This document shows, in pieces, positions 1-5,865 of a DNA stretch of 8,211 nt. A program made the position numbers and the translations under genes. The notes under the pieces are model-generated. The model was not told where the DNA came from. It saw nothing but the letters and a program-made list of their open reading frames with translations, and ran no database searches. Numbering within the stretch: the first letter of the stretch is position 1; the number at the start of each line of letters is the position of its first letter. The stretch is from positions 1 through 8,211 of the forward strand of contig DASYML010000207.1 of the NCBI GenBank assembly GCA_036009045.1, in the 5' to 3' direction. Source of the DNA: DASYML01 sp036009045. Lineage in GTDB: Bacteria > Acidobacteriota > Blastocatellia > Pyrinomonadales > Pyrinomonadaceae.

Positions 1-677
1 AGCGTTGCGCTCTGCCTTCGCGCCTGTTTCCACATGGCCCAGATAAGGCTGCGATGCTGGCGCTCCATCTCAAGAAAGCGCGGCATCGTCGCGCGCAGGC
101 TCAACTGTTCCGGGTCAGCCGTGTAGATGCCGCCGACCATCGGTTGGGCCATGCGTTCAAGCGCTTCACGTCCAAGCCTGCGTCTCACGAATTGGGCCAG
201 GCTCTCATCGTCGCTGCCATTCGCGCCCGCGCGCTTCGGTAATAAAAGGTCCAGCGCCATCCGCGCCTTGCCGCTCCAACTGAAAATCGTCGTCGTCGCA
301 AAAGGCCAGAGGCGCGAAGGCGCGAGCAATTGAAAGCCTTCCGGCACGGGATGCAGCCGACTGCCGCGCACGATAAAACTCCTGCGATGCTCAACGTTGG
401 TTTCAATCAGGCGCGAGGCGAGGCCGATGCGTTGCGCGAGACTGACGGCTTCCGGCTTTTCCGAAATGAAAGTATCCGGCCCTGCTTCGAGCAGAAAGCC
501 TTCACGCCGGTGTGTGTGAATGACGCCGCCGAGCCTCGGACTAGCTTCGAGCAGAAGAAGTTCCAGCTTGCCATTCGTCGCCCGACTGCTCTCCAAAAGA
601 TGATGCGCCGCCGCCAGGCCGCTGATGCCGCCGCCGATGACAACCACTCGCCGTACACTTTTTTGGTCCTGTTTCAT
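1..677 (-). CDS. hemY: Oxygen-dependent proto-/coproporphyrinogen oxidase (HemY/HemG/CgoX family), 5' part only
   Basis: The minus strand from the ATG at 677-675 stays open to the left edge, giving 225 residues of a family usually about 460-480 long, so the C-terminal half lies outside the window. The enzyme oxidises a porphyrinogen to the porphyrin with O2 and FAD, late in haem synthesis. Seen: an N-terminal FAD-binding Rossmann motif VVVIGGGISGLAAA (about residues 11-24), the ribose-binding acidic end of the second strand in LLLLEAS (E44), RLGGVI (48-53) and the family-typical EAGPDTF (64-70). It follows hemE and hemH in the same direction, which supports the assignment. Whether the substrate is protoporphyrinogen or coproporphyrinogen cannot be decided from this half. 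No clear Shine-Dalgarno precedes the start. The other long minus-strand frames here lack any family motif and are shadows. Confidence 0.93.
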   Translation of the reverse strand, partial: MKQDQKSVRRVVVIGGGISGLAAAHHLLESSRATNGKLELLLLEASPRLGGVIHTHRREGFLLEAGPDTFISEKPEAVSLAQRIGLASRLIETNVEHRRSFIVRGSRLHPVPEGFQLLAPSRLWPFATTTIFSWSGKARMALDLLLPKRAGANGSDDESLAQFVRRRLGREALERMAQPMVGGIYTADPEQLSLRATMPRFLEMERQHRSLIWAMWKQARRQSAT

Positions 678-690
678 GATAACGCTAAGA

Positions 691-771
691 GCAAGGATGA
701 AGGATGAGAGAGTGGCTATTCAAGACGATGAGCTCTGCTTTTATCATTCATCATTCATTATTCATCCTTGC
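691..771. repeat. Heptamer repeats forming an inverted repeat between the SDR gene and hemY
   Basis: Two tandem AAGGATG units (693-706) face, about 40 bases away, three tandem 7-base units TCATTCA, TCATTCA, TTATTCA (744-764) followed by TCCTTGC. GCAAGGATGA (691-700) is exactly complementary to TCATCCTTGC (762-771), so transcripts could form a 10-bp stem with further imperfect pairing. The TGA stop of the SDR gene (762-764) lies inside the right arm. There is no T-run typical of an intrinsic terminator. It could be a mobile or expanding intergenic repeat rather than a regulatory site. Confidence 0.6.
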
Positions 772-1814
772 ATTTTATCCTTACTGTCCTTGTGCCAGAG
801 TTGCAGTAGTTGAGATTCTTTGTCGGCTTGCAGGCCAGCGAGGCGCTCGGAATTTGCTGGTCTTGTTGTATCCCATGCGAGGGTCTCTCTTGCGGTTTGG
901 GCCAGTGGGCGAAAGGTGAGGCCAGCCGCGATGGCTTTCTCACAATTGGTCCTGGAAAAAGCCGGGAGCGAATATTTCGCGGGCATCCATAAAGGCATTT
1001 CGGTCCAGGGCGCGACTCCCGCTTCGAGCAGAAAATCGTCGCTCACCCACGTCAGGCGAGCATCGCTGCCAATCGCCCTGCAACATTCATCCAGCACGCC
1101 TTCCATCGTCAATTCATGGTCCGGCCCGGTAGCGTTGAACGTGCCCGTCCCGCGCATCTCAATCATACGCACGATCCATTCCGATAAATCACGCACGTCA
1201 ATCATCTGTTTGAGACTCAGGGGCTGGCCCGGCGCGAGCACTTCGCCGCCGCGCGAGAGGCGCGTGGGCCAATAGGTAAAGCGGTCGCTGTAATCGTGTG
1301 GGCCAACAATCAACCCCGCGCGCACGTTGAGCACGCGTCCGTCCATCTCTTCTTCCGCCGCACGCTCGCAGAGTGCCTTCAGCCCGCCGTACATCTCCCC
1401 ATAATTGGCGGCGATAATTGGACCAGCAGGCTTAATCAAAGCGGCATCCCGGACCTGTTTCTCTGTCAGGATATTGACCGGCGTGCTTTCGTCTATGACG
1501 CTCCCGGTGGCATCGCCATAGACGGAGATGCTCGATATAAAAGTGTAGTGTTCGACAGACCCCGCGAGCAATTCAGCCGATGCGCGCACGACGCCCGGCA
1601 CATAGCCGCAGGTATCTATCACGGCATCCCAACGCCTGCCGCGCAGAGCTTCCATCTCGCCCGTGCGATCACCGCGCAGCCTTTCCACTTCTGGAAATAA
1701 CTCTGGATGGCGCTGCCCGCGATTGAAAAGCGTGACTTCATGAGCGCGCGCCAACGCGGCCTCGACCAGATGCCGACCGAGAAAGACCGTTCCGCCGATA
1801 ATCAGAATTTTCAT
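762..1814 (-). CDS. NAD(P)-dependent epimerase/dehydratase-like protein (extended/atypical SDR)
   Basis: A 350-residue protein of the short-chain dehydrogenase superfamily. Seen: an N-terminal nucleotide-binding motif MKILIIGGTVFLG (GGTxFLG, residues 7-13), LFNRG (29-33) at the second strand where NADP-type enzymes often have Arg, an active-site strand with TFISSISVYG (91-100), and the YxxxK catalytic pair in YGGLK (Y142, K146). The substrate cannot be told; relatives act on nucleotide sugars or are of unknown function. The open frame extends 17 codons upstream to 1865, but ATG 1814 starts directly on the Rossmann strand and leaves the upstream inverted repeat non-coding, so I chose it; no good Shine-Dalgarno supports either start. 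The gene sits between hemH and hemY, separated from hemH by 196 bases and from hemY by 84, and both gaps contain repeats. The last residues (about KDKMQG) run into a heptamer repeat. Confidence 0.85.
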   Translation of the reverse strand: MKILIIGGTVFLGRHLVEAALARAHEVTLFNRGQRHPELFPEVERLRGDRTGEMEALRGRRWDAVIDTCGYVPGVVRASAELLAGSVEHYTFISSISVYGDATGSVIDESTPVNILTEKQVRDAALIKPAGPIIAANYGEMYGGLKALCERAAEEEMDGRVLNVRAGLIVGPHDYSDRFTYWPTRLSRGGEVLAPGQPLSLKQMIDVRDLSEWIVRMIEMRGTGTFNATGPDHELTMEGVLDECCRAIGSDARLTWVSDDFLLEAGVAPWTEMPLWMPAKYSLPAFSRTNCEKAIAAGLTFRPLAQTARETLAWDTTRPANSERLAGLQADKESQLLQLWHKDSKDKMQG

Positions 1815-1866
1815 ACTGGAAAACCCATGGGTTGATCTGTGCTTGAGTGTTGGGGATAGTCGCATT

Positions 1867-1958
1867 CACCACAGAGACACAGAGCGCACAGAGGACGCAC
1901 AGAGAAGTTGATTCAATTAACTCTGTGCGTCCTCTATGTCCTCTGTGTCTCTGTGGTG
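1867..1958. repeat. Long inverted repeat (38-base arms, 16-base loop) in the hemH-SDR gap
   Basis: The left arm (1867-1904, beginning CACCACAGAGACACAGAG) and right arm (1921-1958, ending CTCTGTGTCTCTGTGGTG) are complementary at 35 of 38 positions by hand alignment. The three mismatches are confined to one 6-base internal block. The 16-base loop contains a small TTGA/TCAA stem. The arms are themselves built of short purine-rich ACAGAG units. I recall similar CACAGAG-type intergenic repeats from unrelated bacteria, but could not search. In the hem transcript this would form a long hairpin just after hemH, which could act as an RNase III-type processing or mRNA-stabilising site. A U-tract is lacking, so a simple terminator is unlikely. 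Confidence 0.85.
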
Positions 1959-2010
1959 GATAGTACTTTCATACTTACTCAAGACCCGCTGAAACGTCAC
2001 TCCGTCATTC

Positions 2011-3033
2011 CTATTTAACGATTGCTCTTGTACCCATCAGGCAACAGTCTACCGGGCACACGTCATGGCTCGGACCGCGCGTGCCCAGAAAGCGGCGGGG
2101 CGTGCCGGGAGTCGTGTGTTCCATAATCAATTCCCGAATCATCTTGATGAAGGCGGGGTGCGTCCCGACAGTGGCGGCGCGGACCATGTTCATCCCAATC
2201 TCTTCGCAGAGAACGCGCGCCTCAGTGTCCAGGTCATAGATGACTTCCATGTGATCGGAGATAAAGCCGACGGGCGCGATGACTAGATCGCTCGTCCCCC
2301 CTTCTTTCAACTCGCGTATGTGATCGCAGATGTCCGGGCCGAGCCAGGGCTGGCCCGGTGGTCCGCTGCGACTCTGAAAGACGAGCCGCCAGCGCTCTCG
2401 TCCCAAACCATCCGAGACAAGCTGGCAAGTCTCAAGAAGCTGTGTCTCGTAATCGCAGTTCACGGCCATAGAGGCGGGGATGCTGTGCGCGGTGAAAGCT
2501 ATCTGCGCGCGTTCGCGTCTCTCCAAGGGTATCTGTTCCAGAGCGGCGCGGAGGTTTTCGATAATTGGTCCGATAAATCCGGGATGATTATAAAAGACGC
2601 GCAGCTTGTCAACGCGCGTGGCGGTTGGGCCAACTTCGCCGCGAGCGCGTTCGATGTCTTCGCGGTACTGGCGACAGCCGGAATATGAACTGTAGGCGGA
2701 CGTGACGAAGGCGAGCGCGTGACGGATGCCGTCCGACTCCATCCGGCGGAGCGTATCCGCCAGCAACGGATGCCAGTTACGATTGCCCCAGTAGACGGGC
2801 AATGCTGGTCCATTAATCTCCAACTCGTTTTTCAAAGCGGAGATTAAAGCCCGGTTCTGCGCGTTAATCGGACTGACGCCTCCGAACAGTTCATAGTGAT
2901 GGGCCACCGCCATCATCCGCTCGCACGGCACATTTCTCCCGCGCAGCACGTTTTCCAGAAACGGTATCACTTCATCCATCCCCTCCGGCCCGCCGAAAGA
3001 GACGATCAAGATAGCATCATAAGGTTGGTCCAT
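2011..3033 (-). CDS. hemH: Ferrochelatase (proto- or coproporphyrin type)
   Basis: A 340-residue ferrochelatase, which inserts Fe2+ into a porphyrin at the last iron-dependent step of haem synthesis; the length is usual for the bacterial enzyme. Seen: N-terminal LIVSFGGP (9-16), the TSAYSSYSGCRQYRED block (111-126), the catalytic TAHSIP with H183, FQSRSGPPGQPWLGPD (219-234) and PVGFISDHMEVIYDLDTE with E263. H183 and E263 match the positions of the metal-site His183 and Glu264 of B. subtilis ferrochelatase. Cysteines at 120 (SGCRQY) and 326, 330 and 331 (CPVDCC) sit where the [2Fe-2S]-containing bacterial enzymes carry ligands, so a cluster is plausible (inference). The gene follows hemE by 42 bases and is probably co-transcribed; no clear Shine-Dalgarno is present. 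Confidence 0.95.
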   Translation of the reverse strand: MDQPYDAILIVSFGGPEGMDEVIPFLENVLRGRNVPCERMMAVAHHYELFGGVSPINAQNRALISALKNELEINGPALPVYWGNRNWHPLLADTLRRMESDGIRHALAFVTSAYSSYSGCRQYREDIERARGEVGPTATRVDKLRVFYNHPGFIGPIIENLRAALEQIPLERRERAQIAFTAHSIPASMAVNCDYETQLLETCQLVSDGLGRERWRLVFQSRSGPPGQPWLGPDICDHIRELKEGGTSDLVIAPVGFISDHMEVIYDLDTEARVLCEEIGMNMVRAATVGTHPAFIKMIRELIMEHTTPGTPRRFLGTRGPSHDVCPVDCCLMGTRAIVK

Positions 3034-3075
3034 AGTTTTTCGAGAGACTAGCGGCTGGTGAAGGACAGTTGTCTT

Positions 3076-4170
3076 TTAACAGCCTCCAGTCTCCAGCCTC
3101 CAGCCTCTGCCTTTCACGCTCATCTCATGGACGGCTTCAACGAGGGCGATGACGTTCTCGACGGGAGTTTCCGGGAGAATGCCGTGGCCCAGGTTGAAGA
3201 TGTGGCCGGGGCGCGCGGCGGCGCGTGCGAGGATGTGTTGGGCCTGCGCGCGGACGTGTGAGACTCCGGCGAAGAGCGCGACCGGGTCCATGTTGCCCAT
3301 CACGGCCACGTCGCCGAGCCTGTCCCATGTTTCGCCCAGGTCCACGCGCCAGTCCAGGCCGATGACATCGCCTCCCGCCTCGCGCATCAATTCGAGCAGC
3401 GCGGTCGTGCCCGTCCCGAAATGTATGACGGGCGTGCCGCCCTTGATGCCACGGATGACGCTGCGCGTGTGCGGCAGCACGTACTCTCTATAATCGTCGG
3501 TGCTCAGGCAGCCGACCCATGAATCGAAGAGTTGAAGGGCTTGCGCGCCCGCTTCTACCTGCCGGTTGAGATATTGGACCAGCGCGCGCGAGATGAGCGA
3601 CATCATGTCGTGCCACGCGCCGCCGTCCGTATACATCAATCGTTTCGTGTGGATGTAGTTTTTCGAGCCGCCGCCTTCGATGATGTAGGAAGCGAGCGTG
3701 AAGGGCGCTCCCGCGAAGCCTATCAGGGGAAGAGCCGACGGCAGCGCGCGGCGCGTCTGTCGTATCGCCTCGAAGACGAAGTCCAGAGAGTCCAGATTCT
3801 CCACTTCGCGCAGGCGTTTGACATCTTCGCCGGAGCGCACGGGGTTATGGATGGCCGGGCCTTCGCCTTTGGTGAATTCCAGGTCCAGTCCCATCGGCTC
3901 TATCACCACGAGGATGTCTGAGAAGATGATGGCCGCGTCAACGCCGAGCCGCTCTGCGGCTGTGACGGTCACTTCCGCCGCCAGTGCGGGAGTCTTACAG
4001 AGGTCCAGAAATGAAGTGCGCGCGCGCAACTCTCTATATTCGCGCATGTATCTTCCGGCCTGGCGCATGAGCCAGATGGGCGTGTAAGGCACAGGCTCGC
4101 GGCGGCAGGCGCGCATAAATGGGCTGTCGCGCAGGGCCGCGTTCGGGCTTGATTCTTGCTGTTCGGTCAT
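3076..4170 (-). CDS. hemE: Uroporphyrinogen III decarboxylase
   Basis: A 364-residue cytosolic enzyme that converts uroporphyrinogen III to coproporphyrinogen III by four decarboxylations. Seen: the signature PIWLMRQAGRYMREYRE (31-47) with substrate-contacting R36 and R40, IIFSDILV with D85 (matching the catalytic Asp86 of human UROD), GFAGAPFTLASYIIEGG (151-167) with Y162, the HFGTGT block, and NLGHGI near the C-terminus with the conserved His. The frame is open upstream to 4272, but that extension has no family similarity and overlaps the divergent promoter region; ATG 4170 begins MTEQQESS just before the conserved core and gives the normal length. It is the first gene of the minus-strand hem cluster. 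The last ten residues (RGWRLETGGC) are encoded by a heptamer repeat and look like a recent run-on beyond the family's normal end. Confidence 0.96.
   Translation of the reverse strand: MTEQQESSPNAALRDSPFMRACRREPVPYTPIWLMRQAGRYMREYRELRARTSFLDLCKTPALAAEVTVTAAERLGVDAAIIFSDILVVIEPMGLDLEFTKGEGPAIHNPVRSGEDVKRLREVENLDSLDFVFEAIRQTRRALPSALPLIGFAGAPFTLASYIIEGGGSKNYIHTKRLMYTDGGAWHDMMSLISRALVQYLNRQVEAGAQALQLFDSWVGCLSTDDYREYVLPHTRSVIRGIKGGTPVIHFGTGTTALLELMREAGGDVIGLDWRVDLGETWDRLGDVAVMGNMDPVALFAGVSHVRAQAQHILARAAARPGHIFNLGHGILPETPVENVIALVEAVHEMSVKGRGWRLETGGC
3080..3107. repeat. Four tandem 7-base units (CAGCCTC) at the 3' end of hemE
   Basis: Reading the plus strand, the units are CAGCCTC, CAGTCTC, CAGCCTC, CAGCCTC with no gaps, that is 28 bases with one substitution. 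On the coding strand the repeat is purine-rich and encodes the C-terminal tail of HemE. Because 7 is not a multiple of 3, each added or lost unit would shift the reading frame and move the stop codon. It resembles in design the short tandem heptanucleotide repeats described in some cyanobacteria. Confidence 0.85.
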
Positions 4171-4233
4171 GCTTACCAGACTACAATATGCAAGGCGTGA
4201 GCGGTAGCGCGCAAGGACCAAAAATGTGTTGAC

Positions 4234-4245
4234 GCAAATATTTGC
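4234..4245. promoter_or_regulatory. 12-bp perfect palindrome in the hemE/DUF4097 divergent region
   Basis: GCAAATATTTGC is its own reverse complement and overlaps the left end of the proposed ECF promoter (4241-4272). It lies 64 bases upstream of the hemE start on the other side. A dimeric regulator could bind here and affect both directions, but a 12-bp AT-centred palindrome can also arise by chance. It has no counterpart upstream of the sigma gene. Confidence 0.25.
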
Positions 4246-4272
4246 CACAAAAGGGCGTTGCGTGGTGTTCAT
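4241..4272 (+). promoter_or_regulatory. Putative ECF-sigma promoter of the first DUF4097 gene
   Basis: TTTGCCACAAAAG (4241-4253), ten bases, then GGTGTTCAT (4264-4272). The same 13-mer, the same 10-base gap and GGTGTTTAT occur at 5222-5253 in front of the sigma gene. Two matching blocks with fixed spacing upstream of genes in one locus is what a -35/-10 pair for an alternative sigma factor looks like. Neither block fits the housekeeping TTGACA/TATAAT pair well. It lies about 80 bases before the DUF4097 start codon. The assignment to the adjacent sigma factor is inference. Confidence 0.6.
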
Positions 4273-4335
4273 ACACTGGAGCGAGCGAAATCGAGTGGTT
4301 TTGAAAGCGGCTCGCGGGAAATTTCAAATTTTTGA

Positions 4336-4341
4336 AAAGGA
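4336..4341 (+). promoter_or_regulatory. Ribosome binding site for the first DUF4097 gene
   Basis: AAAGGA lies 10 bases before the ATG at 4352. It supports that start over the 42-codon upstream extension of the frame, which would run through the proposed promoter. Confidence 0.5.
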
Positions 4342-4351
4342 ATCAAAGATC

Positions 4352-5155
4352 ATGAAAAGCAAAATGTTTCGCCTTTCGCTCGTCTCGGCGCTCTTCGTGC
4401 TGGCTTCATTCGCCACGGCCACGGCGCAGGATTTTCGTAAGACTTACTTTCCCGGCCCGAACGGCTCTATCAGTATCCATAACGTGTCGGGCGATGTACG
4501 CATCAGCGGTTATAACGGCGAAGGGGTGCAGGTGACGGCCTATAAAGAGGGCCGCGACCAGGATAAGGTCGAGGTGGAAGATCGCAGCGCTGGCAACCGC
4601 GTGGACCTCAACGCGCGCTATGAAAGCTGCCGTCATTGCAGCATCAACGCGAGCATACGCTTTGAGGTGCAGGTCCCGCGCGGCGTCAGCTTCAATTTTG
4701 AAGACATAGAGACCGCCAGCGGCAACGTCAACGTCAACGGCGTGACGGGCCGCCTGCACATCAATACCGCGAGCGGCGATGTCATGGTGCAGGACGTGAA
4801 CGGGTTTATCAACGCCAATACGGCCAGTGGTACAATGCAGGTGAAGGATGTCGTCGGGGCCGTCAAGGCCAGCACCGCGAGCGGCGATGTCAACGTCGAG
4901 ATGACGCGGGTCGAAGGCAGCGAGAATCTGGTGTTCTCGACCGCGAGCGGCGATATTCACGTCAAGATGCCTGCCTCTCTGGACGCGGACGTGGCGATGT
5001 CCACCAGCAGCGGCGATGTCAGGACGGACTTTCCGCTTGAAGTCAAAAGGGATGGCTACGGCCCGCAGCGTTCCGCGCGTGGACGCCTCGGCAGCGGCGC
5101 TCGCTTGCTGCGTCTCTCTTCGGCCTCAGGCGATGTTGAACTGATGAGGTTTTGA
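4352..5155 (+). CDS. Secreted DUF4097-type beta-helix protein (first copy)
   Basis: A 267-residue protein with a signal peptide: MKSKMFR, a hydrophobic stretch, and likely cleavage after ATATA (residue 25), leaving a mature N-terminal Gln. The mature part is a DUF4097 (YvlB-like) repeat protein: (T/S)xSG(D/N)V turns have their Ser at 46, 123, 141, 159, 177, 199, 220 and 259, at an 18-residue period in the central part, as expected for rungs of a right-handed beta-helix or solenoid. The only two mature cysteines form C93-R-H-C96. There is no membrane anchor or lipobox, so it is probably periplasmic or outer-surface. ATG 4352 is preferred because it starts the signal peptide, has AAAGGA before it and lies downstream of the proposed promoter. 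Function is unknown; relatives occur beside envelope-stress regulators such as the Lia locus of Bacillus. It is paired here with a sigma/anti-sigma operon and a second copy. Confidence 0.85.
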   Translation: MKSKMFRLSLVSALFVLASFATATAQDFRKTYFPGPNGSISIHNVSGDVRISGYNGEGVQVTAYKEGRDQDKVEVEDRSAGNRVDLNARYESCRHCSINASIRFEVQVPRGVSFNFEDIETASGNVNVNGVTGRLHINTASGDVMVQDVNGFINANTASGTMQVKDVVGAVKASTASGDVNVEMTRVEGSENLVFSTASGDIHVKMPASLDADVAMSTSSGDVRTDFPLEVKRDGYGPQRSARGRLGSGARLLRLSSASGDVELMRF

Positions 5156-5184
5156 TAAATCCCGCTCGTTCAAAGATAATACCA

Positions 5185-5217
5185 GAGTGGGCCAGCGGTC
5201 CTCTTTGAGTGGACCAG
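5185..5217 (+). promoter_or_regulatory. Direct repeat upstream of the sigma-gene promoter
   Basis: GAGTGGGCCAG (5185-5195) and GAGTGGACCAG (5207-5217) differ at one base and start 22 bases apart, about two helical turns, ending 4 bases before the promoter-like element. The spacing would suit a regulator bound to one face of the helix, but no regulator is identified and chance is possible. Confidence 0.3.
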
Positions 5218-5221
5218 GAAT

Positions 5222-5253
5222 TTTGCCACAAAAGAAGCCCGTGCGGTGTTTAT
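5222..5253 (+). promoter_or_regulatory. Putative autoregulatory ECF-sigma promoter
   Basis: TTTGCCACAAAAG (5222-5234), ten bases, then GGTGTTTAT (5245-5253), ending 24 bases before the chosen sigma start codon. It matches the element at 4241-4272 in 21 of the 22 block positions with the same spacing. After the blocks the two regions remain loosely alike (CTGG followed by an AGAGCG- or AGCGAGCG-like stretch). Many ECF sigma factors transcribe their own operon; this would be that element. Confidence 0.62.
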
Positions 5254-5277
5254 CTGGTAGAGAGCGTTAAAGAGATT

Positions 5278-5865
5278 ATGAGCGGAGAAGCAGCAAGAGC
5301 CTTGATGGACTCTATGCCCAATGAAATCGAGACCGAGGCGAGCGCGTCGTCGGCTCCGCTCTGCTTCGATGAGGCTTTTACGCTCCATCACCGCGCGGTT
5401 TTCAGAACGGCTCGCGCGCTCGTGCGAGATGCCGGGCTGGCCGAAGACGTGACGCAGGAGGTCTTTCTCAGATTGTATAAAAACCTTGATTCGACGCCGG
5501 GAGAAGACCTCTTGCGCGCATGGCTCTTGCGCGTCACGATGAACGTCGCGCGCAATACCCTGCGCGGCCAGAGTCGCGCGACGGCGCGCGAGGACCAGTT
5601 TGCCAGGGAGGCGGAAGTCTCCGGTTGGTTTGCGGCAGCGCCGGAGGAAGAGTATGAGCGGCGTTTGGAGATAGAGGAAGCGCGGCGCGCTTTGGAGAAA
5701 ATTAAAGAGCCTACGCGGAGTTGCCTCCTGCTCAAACAGCAGGGATTGTCATACCGTGAGATAGCGGAAACTTTGCAGGTCAACGAGACCAACGTGGGCA
5801 GCATGATCGCGCGTGGGCGAAAAGAATTTGCCAGGTTGTACGGCAAAATCGGAGGAAGCCGATGA
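5278..5865 (+). CDS. RNA polymerase sigma factor, ECF type
   Basis: A 195-residue sigma-70 family protein with only regions 2 and 4, as in extracytoplasmic-function factors. Region 2 (about 32-100) includes FRTARALVRDAGLAEDVTQEVFLRLYKNL, the core-binding and -10-recognition helices, and AWLLRVTMNVARNTLR. Region 4 (about 134-186) has the helix-turn-helix LSYREIAETLQVNETNVGSMIARGR, which reads the -35 element. The open frame begins at 5209, but that start would lie before the promoter-like element, so I chose ATG 5278 with AAAGAG just upstream; ATG 5305 and 5314 are possible and remove only a poorly conserved leader. The stop overlaps the anti-sigma start (ATGA), so the two are translationally coupled, as expected for a sigma factor kept inactive by its partner. 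Confidence 0.92.
   Translation: MSGEAARALMDSMPNEIETEASASSAPLCFDEAFTLHHRAVFRTARALVRDAGLAEDVTQEVFLRLYKNLDSTPGEDLLRAWLLRVTMNVARNTLRGQSRATAREDQFAREAEVSGWFAAAPEEEYERRLEIEEARRALEKIKEPTRSCLLLKQQGLSYREIAETLQVNETNVGSMIARGRKEFARLYGKIGGSR
5851..5856 (+). promoter_or_regulatory. Strong ribosome binding site for the anti-sigma gene inside the sigma gene
   Basis: GGAGGA lies 5 bases before the ATG at 5862 and encodes part of the sigma factor's GGSR end. With the ATGA overlap it fixes the anti-sigma start and ensures stoichiometric production of both proteins. Confidence 0.75.

Noticed and set aside
10..20. Lipobox in the second DUF4097 signal peptide (residues 16-20 of the protein at 6860-8041, AALLCG; coordinates given as residues)
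   Set aside because: The residues before Cys are A-L-L rather than L-A/S-G/A, and an AHA cleavage site lies just downstream, so an ordinary signal peptide is more likely.
185..658. Two adjacent minus-strand open frames of 73 and 83 codons, and plus-strand frames over 54-707
   Set aside because: The true gene here is hemY in another minus-strand frame, which is open to the window edge and carries the FAD motifs. The others lack recognisable features and are Arg/Ser/Ala-rich shadows of high-GC coding DNA.
484..1033. The 13-mer GCTTCGAGCAGAA three times (484, 544, 1021)
   Set aside because: Each copy encodes the same LLEA-type peptide in hemY or the SDR with the same preferred codons, so shared protein sequence and codon bias explain it.
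4171..4233. A sigma-70 promoter for hemE on the minus strand (TTGCGC with CATATT, 18-base gap)
   Set aside because: Only 3/6 and 4/6 matches to consensus; too weak to list, although a hemE promoter must lie in or near this gap.
4406..4960. A 184-codon minus-strand frame opposite the first DUF4097 gene
   Set aside because: It mirrors the repeated SGDV codons of the real gene, giving repetitive DIAARG peptides. The plus-strand protein has a signal peptide, RBS and family repeats.
5170..5208. TCAAAGA ... TCTTTGA as a terminator after the first DUF4097 gene
   Set aside because: A 7-bp AT-rich stem with a 25-base loop and no following T-run is not convincing.
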